A DNA stretch of 59,468 bases from DATGFK01 sp040007395. Its GTDB lineage: Bacteria; Chloroflexota; Anaerolineae; Aggregatilineales; UBA2796. The stretch lies in NCBI GenBank assembly GCA_040007395.1, contig JBDTVG010000268.1:1-59468 (forward strand). Reading direction: 5' to 3'. Below the pieces are notes generated by a model, which saw nothing but the letters and a program-made list of their open reading frames with translations, did not search any database and was not told the DNA's origin. Position 1 is the stretch's first letter; every line of letters begins with the position of its first letter. Below are positions 1-8,487 of the stretch, piece after piece. Made by a program: the position numbers and the translations under genes.

Positions 1-1326
1 AATCCTTCGCTACCGAAAGAGATTGATGATGTGATTGCCAAAGCGATGGCAAAACGCCCAGAGGATCGTTTTGGTTCCGCAGTCGAGATGGCGCAAGCGT
101 TTAACGCGGCGATTGCTGGCACATCAACGGCGGCTTCTAGCGCTTCATCGACTCGCCCTGTCAGCGATGTCGAACCGACTGTGATAGGCGAAATGGTACC
201 GCCGCCTCAAACTGGAACGGTTAATCTATCCAATCAAGCTGCCACCGCAACCGGCGATCCATTGGCTTCGACTAGTCAAAGCGCCGACGCTGCTGCCAAG
301 CCGCACCGCACCCAACGCCAGCGCCTTTGGTTAATCGCGGCGGTTGTCGGCATTCTAATCGTGCTCATTGGTGCAGGGATCGTTATTTTTGCCCCAAAAC
401 CTGCCTATGGCTACTTACGCACCCTACAGGGTCATACAGATTGGGTAGAAGCTGTCGGCTGGAGTCCTGATGGCGGCAAAGTCGCCAGCGCTGGTGAAGA
501 CAAGACTGTTCGGATCTGGGATGTTACCACTGGTAAAGAGATCTTCAGCCTGCACGGTCATACCCAACCGATCTACTCAGTCGTGTGGAGTCCCGATGGC
601 AGTAAGTTGGCAACGGGCAGCGACGACGGCACTATTCGCCTGTGGAGCACAGATAAAGGGGAGGCGCTGGCAACCTTTACAACCGCCTCGGCTGATGTCA
701 AACCGCAATTGGTGGATTGGAGTCCAGATGGCACGAAGCTTGTTAGCGGTCAGACCGATGGCACGGTGGTGATCTGGGACGTAGCGACTCAAAAAGTGTT
801 GAACACTTTGTCGGTTCAAGGCGCATTTTGGGTACCTGTCGCGTGGAGTCCGAATGGCAAGATCATCGCCAGTGGTGGCAAAGATAACAGTATCCAGTTG
901 TGGGATGCTGCTAGTGGAGCAGACTTGGGCAGCTATACGGCTCATTCCGAATACGTCGCCTCGCTCACTTGGAGCCGTGATTCGAGTCGGTTGGCAAGCA
1001 CCAGCCACGACGGCACGATCAAAACGTGGGATCTCAGCAATGGTAAGGCCGTGCCAATCTTGACGATCAATGCTAGCCTATCTAGCGGCGTAAGTTACGC
1101 TGCATGGAGTCCTGACGGACATCGGCTGGCAAGCAGCGCAGGGTTTATCAATCTGGGTGGCACAGACGATAAGACAGTCCAGATATGGGATGCCCAAACA
1201 GGCGCATTGCTGGCGACACTCAAGGAACACGAAAATCCATCGAAGATGGCGCTCTGGAGTCCCGATGGCAGCAAACTCGTTTCGGCGGGGTTGGACAATA
1301 CAGTTAGACTCTGGTCTGGCAGCTAA
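1..1326 (+). CDS. Ser/Thr protein kinase with WD40 ectodomain, 3' part
   Basis: The gene enters from the left edge in frame 1, so the start and most of the kinase domain are missing. The first ~35 codons read like the end of a bacterial Hanks-type kinase C-lobe (IAKAMAKRPEDRF motif). A Ser/Thr/Pro-rich linker follows, then one hydrophobic membrane segment at about residues 108-131 of the visible part. After it come seven WD40 repeats, each with a W-S-P-D/N-G or W-S-R-D motif, enough for one closed seven-blade propeller. By the family's usual topology the kinase is cytoplasmic and the propeller is outside. Ligand and substrate are unknown. The fold calls are strong; signalling is inferred from architecture. 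Confidence 0.9.
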   Translation, partial: NPSLPKEIDDVIAKAMAKRPEDRFGSAVEMAQAFNAAIAGTSTAASSASSTRPVSDVEPTVIGEMVPPPQTGTVNLSNQAATATGDPLASTSQSADAAAKPHRTQRQRLWLIAAVVGILIVLIGAGIVIFAPKPAYGYLRTLQGHTDWVEAVGWSPDGGKVASAGEDKTVRIWDVTTGKEIFSLHGHTQPIYSVVWSPDGSKLATGSDDGTIRLWSTDKGEALATFTTASADVKPQLVDWSPDGTKLVSGQTDGTVVIWDVATQKVLNTLSVQGAFWVPVAWSPNGKIIASGGKDNSIQLWDAASGADLGSYTAHSEYVASLTWSRDSSRLASTSHDGTIKTWDLSNGKAVPILTINASLSSGVSYAAWSPDGHRLASSAGFINLGGTDDKTVQIWDAQTGALLATLKEHENPSKMALWSPDGSKLVSAGLDNTVRLWSGS

Positions 1327-1404
1327 CTGACTCAGCGGTCAGCTCTGCTTGCTGGGCTGGGTGAACTTCAACGCGCGGTAGGTACCATAGAAAGGAGATG
1401 AATT

Positions 1405-1782
1405 GTGCCACAAAACCTGAATATTTTTGTGCGTACAAACCACTCCAAAGAAGATTTTGCGAGAGAAATTGAAATGCTACTGGAAGTACATTTAACGGTA
1501 TTAAACGAAGAGTACATTTTCTATAGCTATACTGACCCTAAAAACAGATGGTTTCAAATAGGAATACATGATTTAATCAATGATTCCGATGGACTAAATT
1601 TTGAATTCTATGACTATCAAATTGAAATTGGTGCATTTGGGATTCGAGATTGGGAAAAACATAGGGATAATGTGAATGAATACGCCCGTTTAATTTTTGA
1701 CAAACTAAAAAGCACTGGAAGCTATGACCTTCTGTTAGTTCAAGATGTAAGCTTTAAGTTAGATGAGTTTCATGTTACCTAA
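1405..1782 (+). CDS. hypothetical protein, AT-rich orphan
   Basis: A 125-residue protein with a GTG start. A near-perfect Shine-Dalgarno AAGGAG (1392-1397) sits 7 bases upstream, which fixes the start. No family is recognised. The protein is acidic, rich in Phe, Tyr, Asp and Glu, with no signal peptide or membrane segment, so it is probably cytosolic. The gene is clearly richer in A+T than the genes on both sides, which suggests acquisition by transfer. It lies 78 bases after the kinase-WD40 gene. Small immunity or accessory proteins can look like this, but nothing here identifies a function. Confidence 0.7.
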   Translation: MPQNLNIFVRTNHSKEDFAREIEMLLEVHLTVLNEEYIFYSYTDPKNRWFQIGIHDLINDSDGLNFEFYDYQIEIGAFGIRDWEKHRDNVNEYARLIFDKLKSTGSYDLLLVQDVSFKLDEFHVT

Positions 1783-2014
1783 CAGACTGCCCAAAGTAGT
1801 ACGATGATTGGCGAAAGCTGAGGTATATAAATCCAGCATCTTGTGTAGAAGCCTCTACCCTGCTTTCTCCCTACGCTATTCGGCGCACGCTGGCAATTCC
1901 GATATACTGTTGCCCAACCTATCGAATTTAGGCTAATATTGCTTGCCCGTAATGGCAGCGTAAGAATCTGCGGCCTAAATCGCTAGGGTATAAAACACGA
2001 GTCAGGGAGATCTT

Positions 2015-3595
2015 TTGCCAATGAACACACCACCACCGCCGCCACCTGCTAGCCCAGATAACCGTCGGATCAATATGGTTAAGCTGGGGCTAGGGTGCGT
2101 CGGACTTAGCACGTTTGTGTGTACAGGGGCCATTATGCTAGTTCTGATCCTGACCCCTATTGCTTTCCGAAGCCTCTCGCCAGAATATCAGGACAAATTC
2201 TTACGGCGTATCCCCGCACTAGCGGCCTTCAAAGCGACAGTTCCATTTACCTATCTACCAACTATTGGTGCCACGAATGCCAATGCGTTAGCGCTGTTGG
2301 CAACACCTACGAGTGGTAACTCGACTCCTGTGCCGACAGGCAGTCGCAGCAATGGTGGGCTGTCAGCGGGCGGCAACGATGCCAATGTACCACTGCCGAC
2401 TTCGGCACTTTCGACCAGTACGCCGATTACGCCTGTCGCGGCAAGCAGTACACCGCTGCCAATAACGAATACTCCGGTTCTAGCAACTGATAATGCGATA
2501 GCGGCAACCAATACGCCCGTCCTTAATGTGGCTGCGCTCAGTCCGACTCCGCCGCCGGACAATCCACCTGCCACAGCGTTACCTCCCGCAACAGTTATTC
2601 CTGCGCCAATTTCGTTTCACAATTCTAGCTTCGAGTGGGTTCCGCAGGGCTGGAATAACTGCGGCCCTGCCAATTTAACCCAAGCGCTCAAGTATTATGG
2701 TTGGCAGGGCAAACAGGATGAAATCGCCAACTATCTCAAGCCCAACCGCGAGGATAAGAACGTTAGTCCGTGGCAGATGGTTGAGTATGTCAACAGTCAA
2801 ACCAATGTCAAAGCGTTGTGGCGCGTGGCAGGTGACTTGAATCTGGTCAAGCGTTTGGTTGCCGATAAGTTCGCCGTGATCATGGAAACGGGCTACGATG
2901 TGGCTGGCGAAGGCTGGATGGGACACTATCTGACGGTCATCGGCTATGATGATAATCAGGGCTTGCTCTACGGTCTGGATACGTGGCTAGGCGATGGCAA
3001 GGATCATCAGGGTTTTCATGAAGAATACAATAACCTCGATAGTCGCTGGCAGAGCTTTAACCGTGCCTATATCGTGGTGTATACGTCAGATCGTGAAGCT
3101 GAACTTGCCTCAATTCTCGGCCCGGATGCCGACTTGCAGTACAACTATACGCGGGCGGTGAGTGTCGCCCGTACCGAAGCCTCGGCGCAACCCAATAATC
3201 CTTATGCGTGGTTCAATCTGGGCAGCAGCTTTACCCTGCTGCAAAAATATAAAGAAGCGTCCATTGCCTTCGATCAGGCAGTAAACTCGACGACAGGATT
3301 GCCGTTCCGAATGCTGTGGTATCAGTTCACGCCCTACGAAGCCTATTACAACACGGGTAACTATACGCAGGTGCTAGCCTTGGCTCAGACGGCACTTGCC
3401 ACAACTCCCTATGTCGAAGAAACTTTCTACTGGCAGGGCATGGCCTACGCTGCTCAAGGCCAAACCGGCAAAGCTACCGACGATTTCAAAAAGGTGCTGA
3501 AATTTAACCCCAACTTCTTGCCTGCATCGGATATGTTGGCACAGTTAGAGTCAGGCAAATTTGCGCCGCCCGTCGTCGCCCAAGCAGGGCAGTAA
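2015..3595 (+). CDS. membrane-anchored C39-like cysteine peptidase with TPR repeats
   Basis: A 526-residue protein: Pro-rich N-terminus, one membrane segment (about 23-50), a long Thr/Ser/Pro/Ala linker (about 90-200), a papain-like peptidase C39-type domain (about 204-365), then TPR-like repeats (about 375-510). The likely nucleophile is C216 in NNCGPANL and the likely base is H304 in GHYLTVIGYDD. The domain should lie outside the cell. C39-like domains in such multidomain proteins often act as peptidases or transglutaminase-like enzymes; the substrate is unknown. The start is uncertain: TTG at 2015 lies 5 bases after AGGGAG (2004-2009) and ATG at 2021 lies 11 bases after it. MurJ follows 17 bases later, so the two may be co-transcribed. 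Confidence 0.85.
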   Translation: MPMNTPPPPPPASPDNRRINMVKLGLGCVGLSTFVCTGAIMLVLILTPIAFRSLSPEYQDKFLRRIPALAAFKATVPFTYLPTIGATNANALALLATPTSGNSTPVPTGSRSNGGLSAGGNDANVPLPTSALSTSTPITPVAASSTPLPITNTPVLATDNAIAATNTPVLNVAALSPTPPPDNPPATALPPATVIPAPISFHNSSFEWVPQGWNNCGPANLTQALKYYGWQGKQDEIANYLKPNREDKNVSPWQMVEYVNSQTNVKALWRVAGDLNLVKRLVADKFAVIMETGYDVAGEGWMGHYLTVIGYDDNQGLLYGLDTWLGDGKDHQGFHEEYNNLDSRWQSFNRAYIVVYTSDREAELASILGPDADLQYNYTRAVSVARTEASAQPNNPYAWFNLGSSFTLLQKYKEASIAFDQAVNSTTGLPFRMLWYQFTPYEAYYNTGNYTQVLALAQTALATTPYVEETFYWQGMAYAAQGQTGKATDDFKKVLKFNPNFLPASDMLAQLESGKFAPPVVAQAGQ

Positions 3596-3612
3596 AGGGA
3601 TCGCTCAGCCCG

Positions 3613-5346
3613 ATGGCTAAACACGTCCAACGCGCCCAATATGGCCCAAATGCCCAACCAGTGCAACCCGTTTCACAAGCGGAACAGGATACGGTTGCGC
3701 CGACACACCCCAGTTCTAGGAGTATTGCACGTTCGGCGGCACTGGTTATCTCGCTGTTGGCGCTGGCGAAGCTGGTTAGCCTCGTGGAAAAGAAGGTGGC
3801 ATTGGATCGCTTCGGTATTACGCTGGCGTGGGATACGTTTACCGTCGCCAATCAAATCCCGGAGCAGTTGTTTAACCTGTTAGCGGGTGGCGCGTTGGCC
3901 TACGCCTTTATCCCGATCTTTGGCGAGCTGCTAGCCCACGATAATCGTGATGGGGCATGGAAACTCGCCTCGAATACGCTGAACTCGATCTTTCTCGCTG
4001 TGCTGGCGATTAGTATCGTCGTGTTTTTTGCTGCGCCGTGGCTAGTGGCGAATCTGGTTGCGCCGGGGTTCGTCAATCTGTACGCCGACCTGACTCACCC
4101 TTTTGGCTTACGTTTTATCCAAACGGTATTTCATCCTGATCTAGTGATGCAAACGGCAAACCTGATGCGGATCTTGCTGCTGAGTTTGCTGCTGTTTTCG
4201 ATTAGTGGCCTGAGTATGGGCATTCTGCAAACCCATCAGCGCTTTTTGCTGCCGACTCTTGCGCCGATTATGTACGACGTGGGCAACCTAATTGGCTCGC
4301 TGTTTCTAGCACGCTTCTTTGGAATCTACGGGATCGCGATTGGGGCGGTGATTGGCGCAGGGTTGCACTTGGGTATTCAGATTCCCGGCCTGCTTAGGAT
4401 ACATGCCCGCTGGCGACCTACGCTCAATTGGCGCGACCCCGAATTGCGCGAAGTGATCGTATTGATGATCCCGCGTGCCATTGCACTGTTTCTGGTGAAC
4501 GCCAATGTGCTATTGGCAATTCGCCTTGCTTCGGAGATTGGGGAGGGGTCGGTGTCGGCCTACAACCGGGGCTGGACTCTCATGCAATTACCCGAAACGC
4601 TTATCGGCACAGCGATGGGTATTGTCATCTTCCCCACGCTAGCGATGTTGAGTGCTACGGGCGATCTGAGTGGCAAACGTTCCGCGATGAGTGGGGCGCT
4701 GCGTTTTATTCTGGTCGCCTCGATTCCCTCAGCAATCGCGATGGTGTTGGCGGGTCGTCCGTTGGTGAGTGTGCTAGAAGGTGGCGCATTCGATGCCGAA
4801 AGCGCAGATCGTGTGTTTCGGGTAGTGCAGTTTTTTGCGTTAGGGATTGTCACGCAAAGTTGTGTGGAGATCGTCGCCCGCAGCTTCTACGCCGATAAAG
4901 ATACCATTACGCCGCTGTGGATTTCATTGATCACGGCAGGCGTGAACTTTGGCTTAGCGCTGCTACTCATTGGAAGATTCAATGTAGCAGGCTTGGCACT
5001 AGCAAACAGTCTAGCAGTTGGGGTCGAACTGCTGTTGCTGATCGTTGTACTGCAACGACGCTGGCACGGGATCGAGGGACGGGCGCTGCTCACTACCACG
5101 ATTAAGGCGTTGGCGGCATCGGTAGTCATGGGCGCAGTGATTGTGCTATCTGGTCTAGCACTCAAAGGGCTGCCTTTTGGTTCAGGCCGGATCGGTGGGT
5201 TGATAGTGGTGGGCATACAACTCGCACTTGGAACCGTCGCCTATCTCGGCACGGCGATCTTGCTGCGGATGCAAGAAATGCGTGAACTGCCACAATTGTT
5301 ATTCCGACGCCGCACCCCCGTGCCTATCGAAGTCCCCGGCGACTAA
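3613..5346 (+). CDS. murJ: lipid II flippase MurJ (MviN family)
   Basis: A 577-residue polytopic protein of the MviN/MurJ branch of the MOP superfamily. It moves undecaprenyl-PP-MurNAc-pentapeptide-GlcNAc across the cytoplasmic membrane for peptidoglycan synthesis. An N-terminal tail of about 35 hydrophilic residues precedes the membrane domain. The family-typical stretch around residues 55-100 (DTFTVANQIPEQLFNLLAGGALAYAFIPIF) and the charged residues in the central cavity are visible. Length is somewhat above the usual ~510-550 because of the N- and C-terminal tails. It follows the C39-like gene by 17 bases. Its last 48 bases overlap a small gene on the opposite strand. Confidence 0.92.
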   Translation: MAKHVQRAQYGPNAQPVQPVSQAEQDTVAPTHPSSRSIARSAALVISLLALAKLVSLVEKKVALDRFGITLAWDTFTVANQIPEQLFNLLAGGALAYAFIPIFGELLAHDNRDGAWKLASNTLNSIFLAVLAISIVVFFAAPWLVANLVAPGFVNLYADLTHPFGLRFIQTVFHPDLVMQTANLMRILLLSLLLFSISGLSMGILQTHQRFLLPTLAPIMYDVGNLIGSLFLARFFGIYGIAIGAVIGAGLHLGIQIPGLLRIHARWRPTLNWRDPELREVIVLMIPRAIALFLVNANVLLAIRLASEIGEGSVSAYNRGWTLMQLPETLIGTAMGIVIFPTLAMLSATGDLSGKRSAMSGALRFILVASIPSAIAMVLAGRPLVSVLEGGAFDAESADRVFRVVQFFALGIVTQSCVEIVARSFYADKDTITPLWISLITAGVNFGLALLLIGRFNVAGLALANSLAVGVELLLLIVVLQRRWHGIEGRALLTTTIKALAASVVMGAVIVLSGLALKGLPFGSGRIGGLIVVGIQLALGTVAYLGTAILLRMQEMRELPQLLFRRRTPVPIEVPGD

Positions 5347-5511
5347 CGCTACTTTCTTATTGTCTTTCTTTTTATTCCTTTGCTTGTTGACCGTAGCATG
5401 AGCAATACGCTCGGCATCCTCTTCGGATCTGCCGCGATCTTCTTCGCTTTCCTTAATATACTCGGCCTGACGATCTTCTTTTTCAGTAAAGCGGTTGTTA
5501 TTTCTTGGCAT
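5299..5511 (-). CDS. small charged protein of the plasmid-stabilisation/KEDRQ-type family
   Basis: A 70-residue, strongly charged protein (MPRNNNRFTEKEDRQAEYIK... with a later HATVNKQRNKK). It resembles a widespread small family with the pattern K-D/E-R-Q-Y/A-x-x-I-K-E-S...A-x-x-T-V-N-K-Q-R, often annotated as plasmid stabilisation or Rho-termination-factor-like. Biochemical role is not established. The start is ATG at 5511; the Shine-Dalgarno is weak (AAAGAAG). Its 3' end runs 48 bases into the 3' end of murJ on the other strand, so the genes converge and overlap. Family resemblance is from memory of the motif and is good; the functional label is not. Confidence 0.7.
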   Translation of the reverse strand: MPRNNNRFTEKEDRQAEYIKESEEDRGRSEEDAERIAHATVNKQRNKKKDNKKVALVAGDFDRHGGAASE

Positions 5512-5720
5512 AGCTGCTTCTTTGCTTTATGAAAATTCCCATTACCTTTTCTCAAAGAATAGTCCACTGATGCTCAAAATGTCCTCAACGCGGACCAAAA
5601 AATTTACAAATTGTTAGATAATTTCTTGCGGCATCCTGCTTTTTAGAAAGATTCTGGTACACTCATCACGCCTTCAAAATATCATTTCGTTTTATCTGCA
5701 ACCACTAATCGGGAGCACTT

Positions 5721-8027
5721 GTGCCGCGTTTAGAAAAAGCACGACGCAGCGTCGTTGATACGCTGCGTTTTCATCGCCGTTTCATTGTACTGCTCGTTCT
5801 ATTTATCTGTGGCGGATTGGCGCATCAGGCAACCCTGCCCGTTATGGAAGCCTTCGATGAATCGCTACATTACAATTACACCACATGGCTGCGAACGCAC
5901 AGCAGCTTGCCGGATCGAACTCTGGTGCCAAGCAATAAACTTGGTCAGGAAAGTAGCCAACCCCCGCTAACCTATTGGGTCAACGCGATGGTTTCCAACT
6001 TGCTGAATGTGCCACTGAGCGATCTTGATTCATATGGGGCGCTGCTGGATGCACGCAATATCTGGGCGACCCCGCCCGATCCTTGGCGACATCGCGATAA
6101 CCTCAACGCCTACTATCACGGCCCAAACGAGGAATTGCTGGGACATCCTGAAATCGTCGCCGGGGTTCGCACGGCGCGGTTAGTTTCACTATGCTTCGGG
6201 ATACTCGCAGTTATTGGGGCTTACGGCGCGGCGCGTGAAGTCTTTCGCCGCGAAAGTTGGGCGTTGGTCGCGACCGCGATCTTTGCCTTCACGCCGCAAA
6301 TGTTGGCGATTAGCGCGGGTGTATCGAACGATGTCGGTAGTACAGCCTTCGCGACGCTCACGCTCTGGCAAGCGTTGCGACTGCTGCGTCTCGGCACATC
6401 TCCATTCCGGCTGATCGTGTTCGGCGGGCTGTTGGCGTTGGCAGGCTTGGCAAAAGTCAATGCACTGCTGATCGGCCCCGGTGTCGGGTTAGCGCTACTG
6501 CTGGATTGGCGCAATCGTCGCTTGTCGATCAACCAACTTGTGATCAACTGCCTAATCGCAGGAACAGCCTTTGTGCTGTTGTTTGGTCCTTGGGTCGTCT
6601 ACGGTTATGTGAACTTCCATTCACCGCTGGGACTTGAAGCGCACAGCATCTTTGAAAATTCGAGCATTGCGCCGCCCACGCTGCAAACCTTTGTTCCGGC
6701 GCTGGCGCAGGTCTATTTCTCGTATTGGGCGAAACTGGCACGCGGCGAAAACTGGATGCACCCGATTGAGTATGTGCTATTTACGCTGTTGGTGCTGCTT
6801 TCGCTGGCGGGCTATGTGACATTTATTGTCACGCGCCACTATTCTCAAATGAGCAAGCATACTGCGCAGCAAGCGCTCATTATAGGCTTCGTAGCGCTGG
6901 CAATGATCGCTGGGGAAATCCAATGGCTGATCCAATTATTCGCCATTGCCCCGAAGATTCACGGACGATTAATGTATCCCGGTCATGCCGCTATTTCGAT
7001 TATCCTTGCCGGGGGACTCTATCTATTAGATGGTGCATTGAAGGGTCGCTACAGCCGATTCTTGCGTATCTACGGCGCGGGGCTGCCGATGGCGGCGGGA
7101 CTCTTGATGGCTCCGATGGTGATCTATACCCTCTACGCCCCACCAACCATCCTGACACATGACCAGTTACCCGCGCTACATGGCAGCCCAATCGACTTCG
7201 ACCACACAATTCGGCTGCTTGGCTACCGCCAGACCACGCCAATCGTGCGTCCCGGTACGCTTCCGGAGATTACCTTGTGTTGGGAAGTGCTGCATACCAC
7301 GACTCGTCCAGCGGCTTTTGCCGTCAAGATTCTTGACGGTGGTTCGGAAGTCGGCAATCGCACCTCAGTCTTTGGCATGGGTCACTACAATAGCAGCTTG
7401 TGGAAAACGGGCGATATTTTCTGCGACGACATAGACGTGATCTTGACAAAACCGCTGCACGCGGGTCAGACTTACGAGGTGATCGTCGTTGTACTCGATG
7501 CGCTGACACAGGTCGTGGACTGGCACCCCGCCACGCCCGATGGCACACCGATTGACTTGCCACGTGTCGCGCAGATCGTTAGTCCAGCGGGGGATATGCG
7601 CGATTCGGTCAAAGTGGACTGGGCGAGTACGACCATTAGCTTCCCCCACCTTGCCGATCTCGAAGGGGTATCAATTAGCGGATCACCTGCGCGGGGGCAA
7701 ACGCTGCATCTGGATTTTCTTTGGATGGTTATGGGACAGACTCCCGATAATTGGTCACAGTTTATCCACCTTGTTGGACCACAAACCGCCGTCGTGCTGG
7801 CAGATAAAGTACCGCGTGCTGGACTGTACCCAACGTGGGCGTGGTCAGTGGGCGAGAAGATCGCCGATCAGTGGCAAGTAGAAATTCCGGCGGCGCTACC
7901 CCCCGGCGACTACACGATCCAAATCGGCTTCTATCGACAGGATACAGGCGAACGCACCCCGGCGACTCAGGATGGCAAAGCCGCCGCCGATGGCTCGGTG
8001 ACGGTGTTGAAGTTTCAGGTCAAATAA
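5721..8027 (+). CDS. GT39/PMT-like membrane glycosyltransferase, paralog 1
   Basis: A 768-residue protein with about 10-12 membrane segments in the first ~480 residues and a soluble all-beta region of ~280 residues at the C-terminus. The N-terminus has an acidic motif after the first membrane segment (EAFDESLHY), the position of the catalytic Asp/Glu in polyprenyl-phosphate-dependent GT-C enzymes (family 39/ArnT-like), followed by QESSQPPLTYW. It probably transfers a sugar from a lipid carrier outside the membrane; donor and acceptor are unknown. The GTG start has GGGAG (5711-5715) 5 bases upstream. A close paralog lies at 8488-10770; the two are a local duplication. Confidence 0.82.
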   Translation: MPRLEKARRSVVDTLRFHRRFIVLLVLFICGGLAHQATLPVMEAFDESLHYNYTTWLRTHSSLPDRTLVPSNKLGQESSQPPLTYWVNAMVSNLLNVPLSDLDSYGALLDARNIWATPPDPWRHRDNLNAYYHGPNEELLGHPEIVAGVRTARLVSLCFGILAVIGAYGAAREVFRRESWALVATAIFAFTPQMLAISAGVSNDVGSTAFATLTLWQALRLLRLGTSPFRLIVFGGLLALAGLAKVNALLIGPGVGLALLLDWRNRRLSINQLVINCLIAGTAFVLLFGPWVVYGYVNFHSPLGLEAHSIFENSSIAPPTLQTFVPALAQVYFSYWAKLARGENWMHPIEYVLFTLLVLLSLAGYVTFIVTRHYSQMSKHTAQQALIIGFVALAMIAGEIQWLIQLFAIAPKIHGRLMYPGHAAISIILAGGLYLLDGALKGRYSRFLRIYGAGLPMAAGLLMAPMVIYTLYAPPTILTHDQLPALHGSPIDFDHTIRLLGYRQTTPIVRPGTLPEITLCWEVLHTTTRPAAFAVKILDGGSEVGNRTSVFGMGHYNSSLWKTGDIFCDDIDVILTKPLHAGQTYEVIVVVLDALTQVVDWHPATPDGTPIDLPRVAQIVSPAGDMRDSVKVDWASTTISFPHLADLEGVSISGSPARGQTLHLDFLWMVMGQTPDNWSQFIHLVGPQTAVVLADKVPRAGLYPTWAWSVGEKIADQWQVEIPAALPPGDYTIQIGFYRQDTGERTPATQDGKAAADGSVTVLKFQVK

Positions 8028-8098
8028 TTTCAATTCATCGAACTGATATACTTGTTGCAATAGCAAATGTGTACAGAGAATATATAGGGTAGAGATTA

Positions 8099-8437
8099 AT
8101 GATGTCAGACAAGGATAAAGGCTTGGAACCAGCAGATTTGGATTACTACCGAATTTTCACAGAGGAGTTTTCTTTTGATAATGTTTCTGCTGCCGATATC
8201 CTAGGTATCTTACTTCATGAACTATCATCGCCATTATCGTCTATCAAGGGATATGCTGAACTGATAGTTCAGGCTGAGAATTCCAATCAACCACTTGAGC
8301 TTGCAAATGGAACCACTTCCGTTTCTATACAAGATTGCGCTCAACGGGTAGTTCGCAATGCCGAGATAGTACGATTGATCCTTGATGGTGTTCGGGATGG
8401 ATTTGGGAAATGGTACGAGCAAAACAATCCTAAGTGA
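8099..8437 (+). CDS. stand-alone HisKA-like (DHp) protein lacking an ATPase domain
   Basis: A 112-residue protein. Residues ~35-105 resemble the dimerisation/phosphoacceptor domain of histidine kinases, with an H-box-like LLHELSSPLSSIKGYAELI (canonical HELRTPLxSIxGY). The His is present, but the R-T before Pro is S-S. No catalytic ATPase domain follows; the gene stops at a normal TAA-type end and is not obviously truncated. It could be a phosphotransfer or dimerisation partner of another kinase, or a relic. It is richer in A+T than the two glycosyltransferase genes it separates. Start is ATG at 8099 or 8102, after AGGGTAGAG. Confidence 0.7.
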   Translation: MMSDKDKGLEPADLDYYRIFTEEFSFDNVSAADILGILLHELSSPLSSIKGYAELIVQAENSNQPLELANGTTSVSIQDCAQRVVRNAEIVRLILDGVRDGFGKWYEQNNPK

Positions 8438-8487
8438 AAGTCTTGCAATTAGATCTCAGGAGGGCGCAACCGCGCTAGCTTGATATT

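Noticed and set aside
1926..1980. Inverted repeat ATTTAGGC/GCCTAAAT upstream of the C39-like gene
   Set aside because: Only 8-base arms with a 39-base spacer; a possible operator, but chance cannot be excluded and no promoter could be aligned with it.
1989..1994. TATAAA before the C39-like gene as a -10
   Set aside because: No -35 at 16-18 bases and no extended -10.
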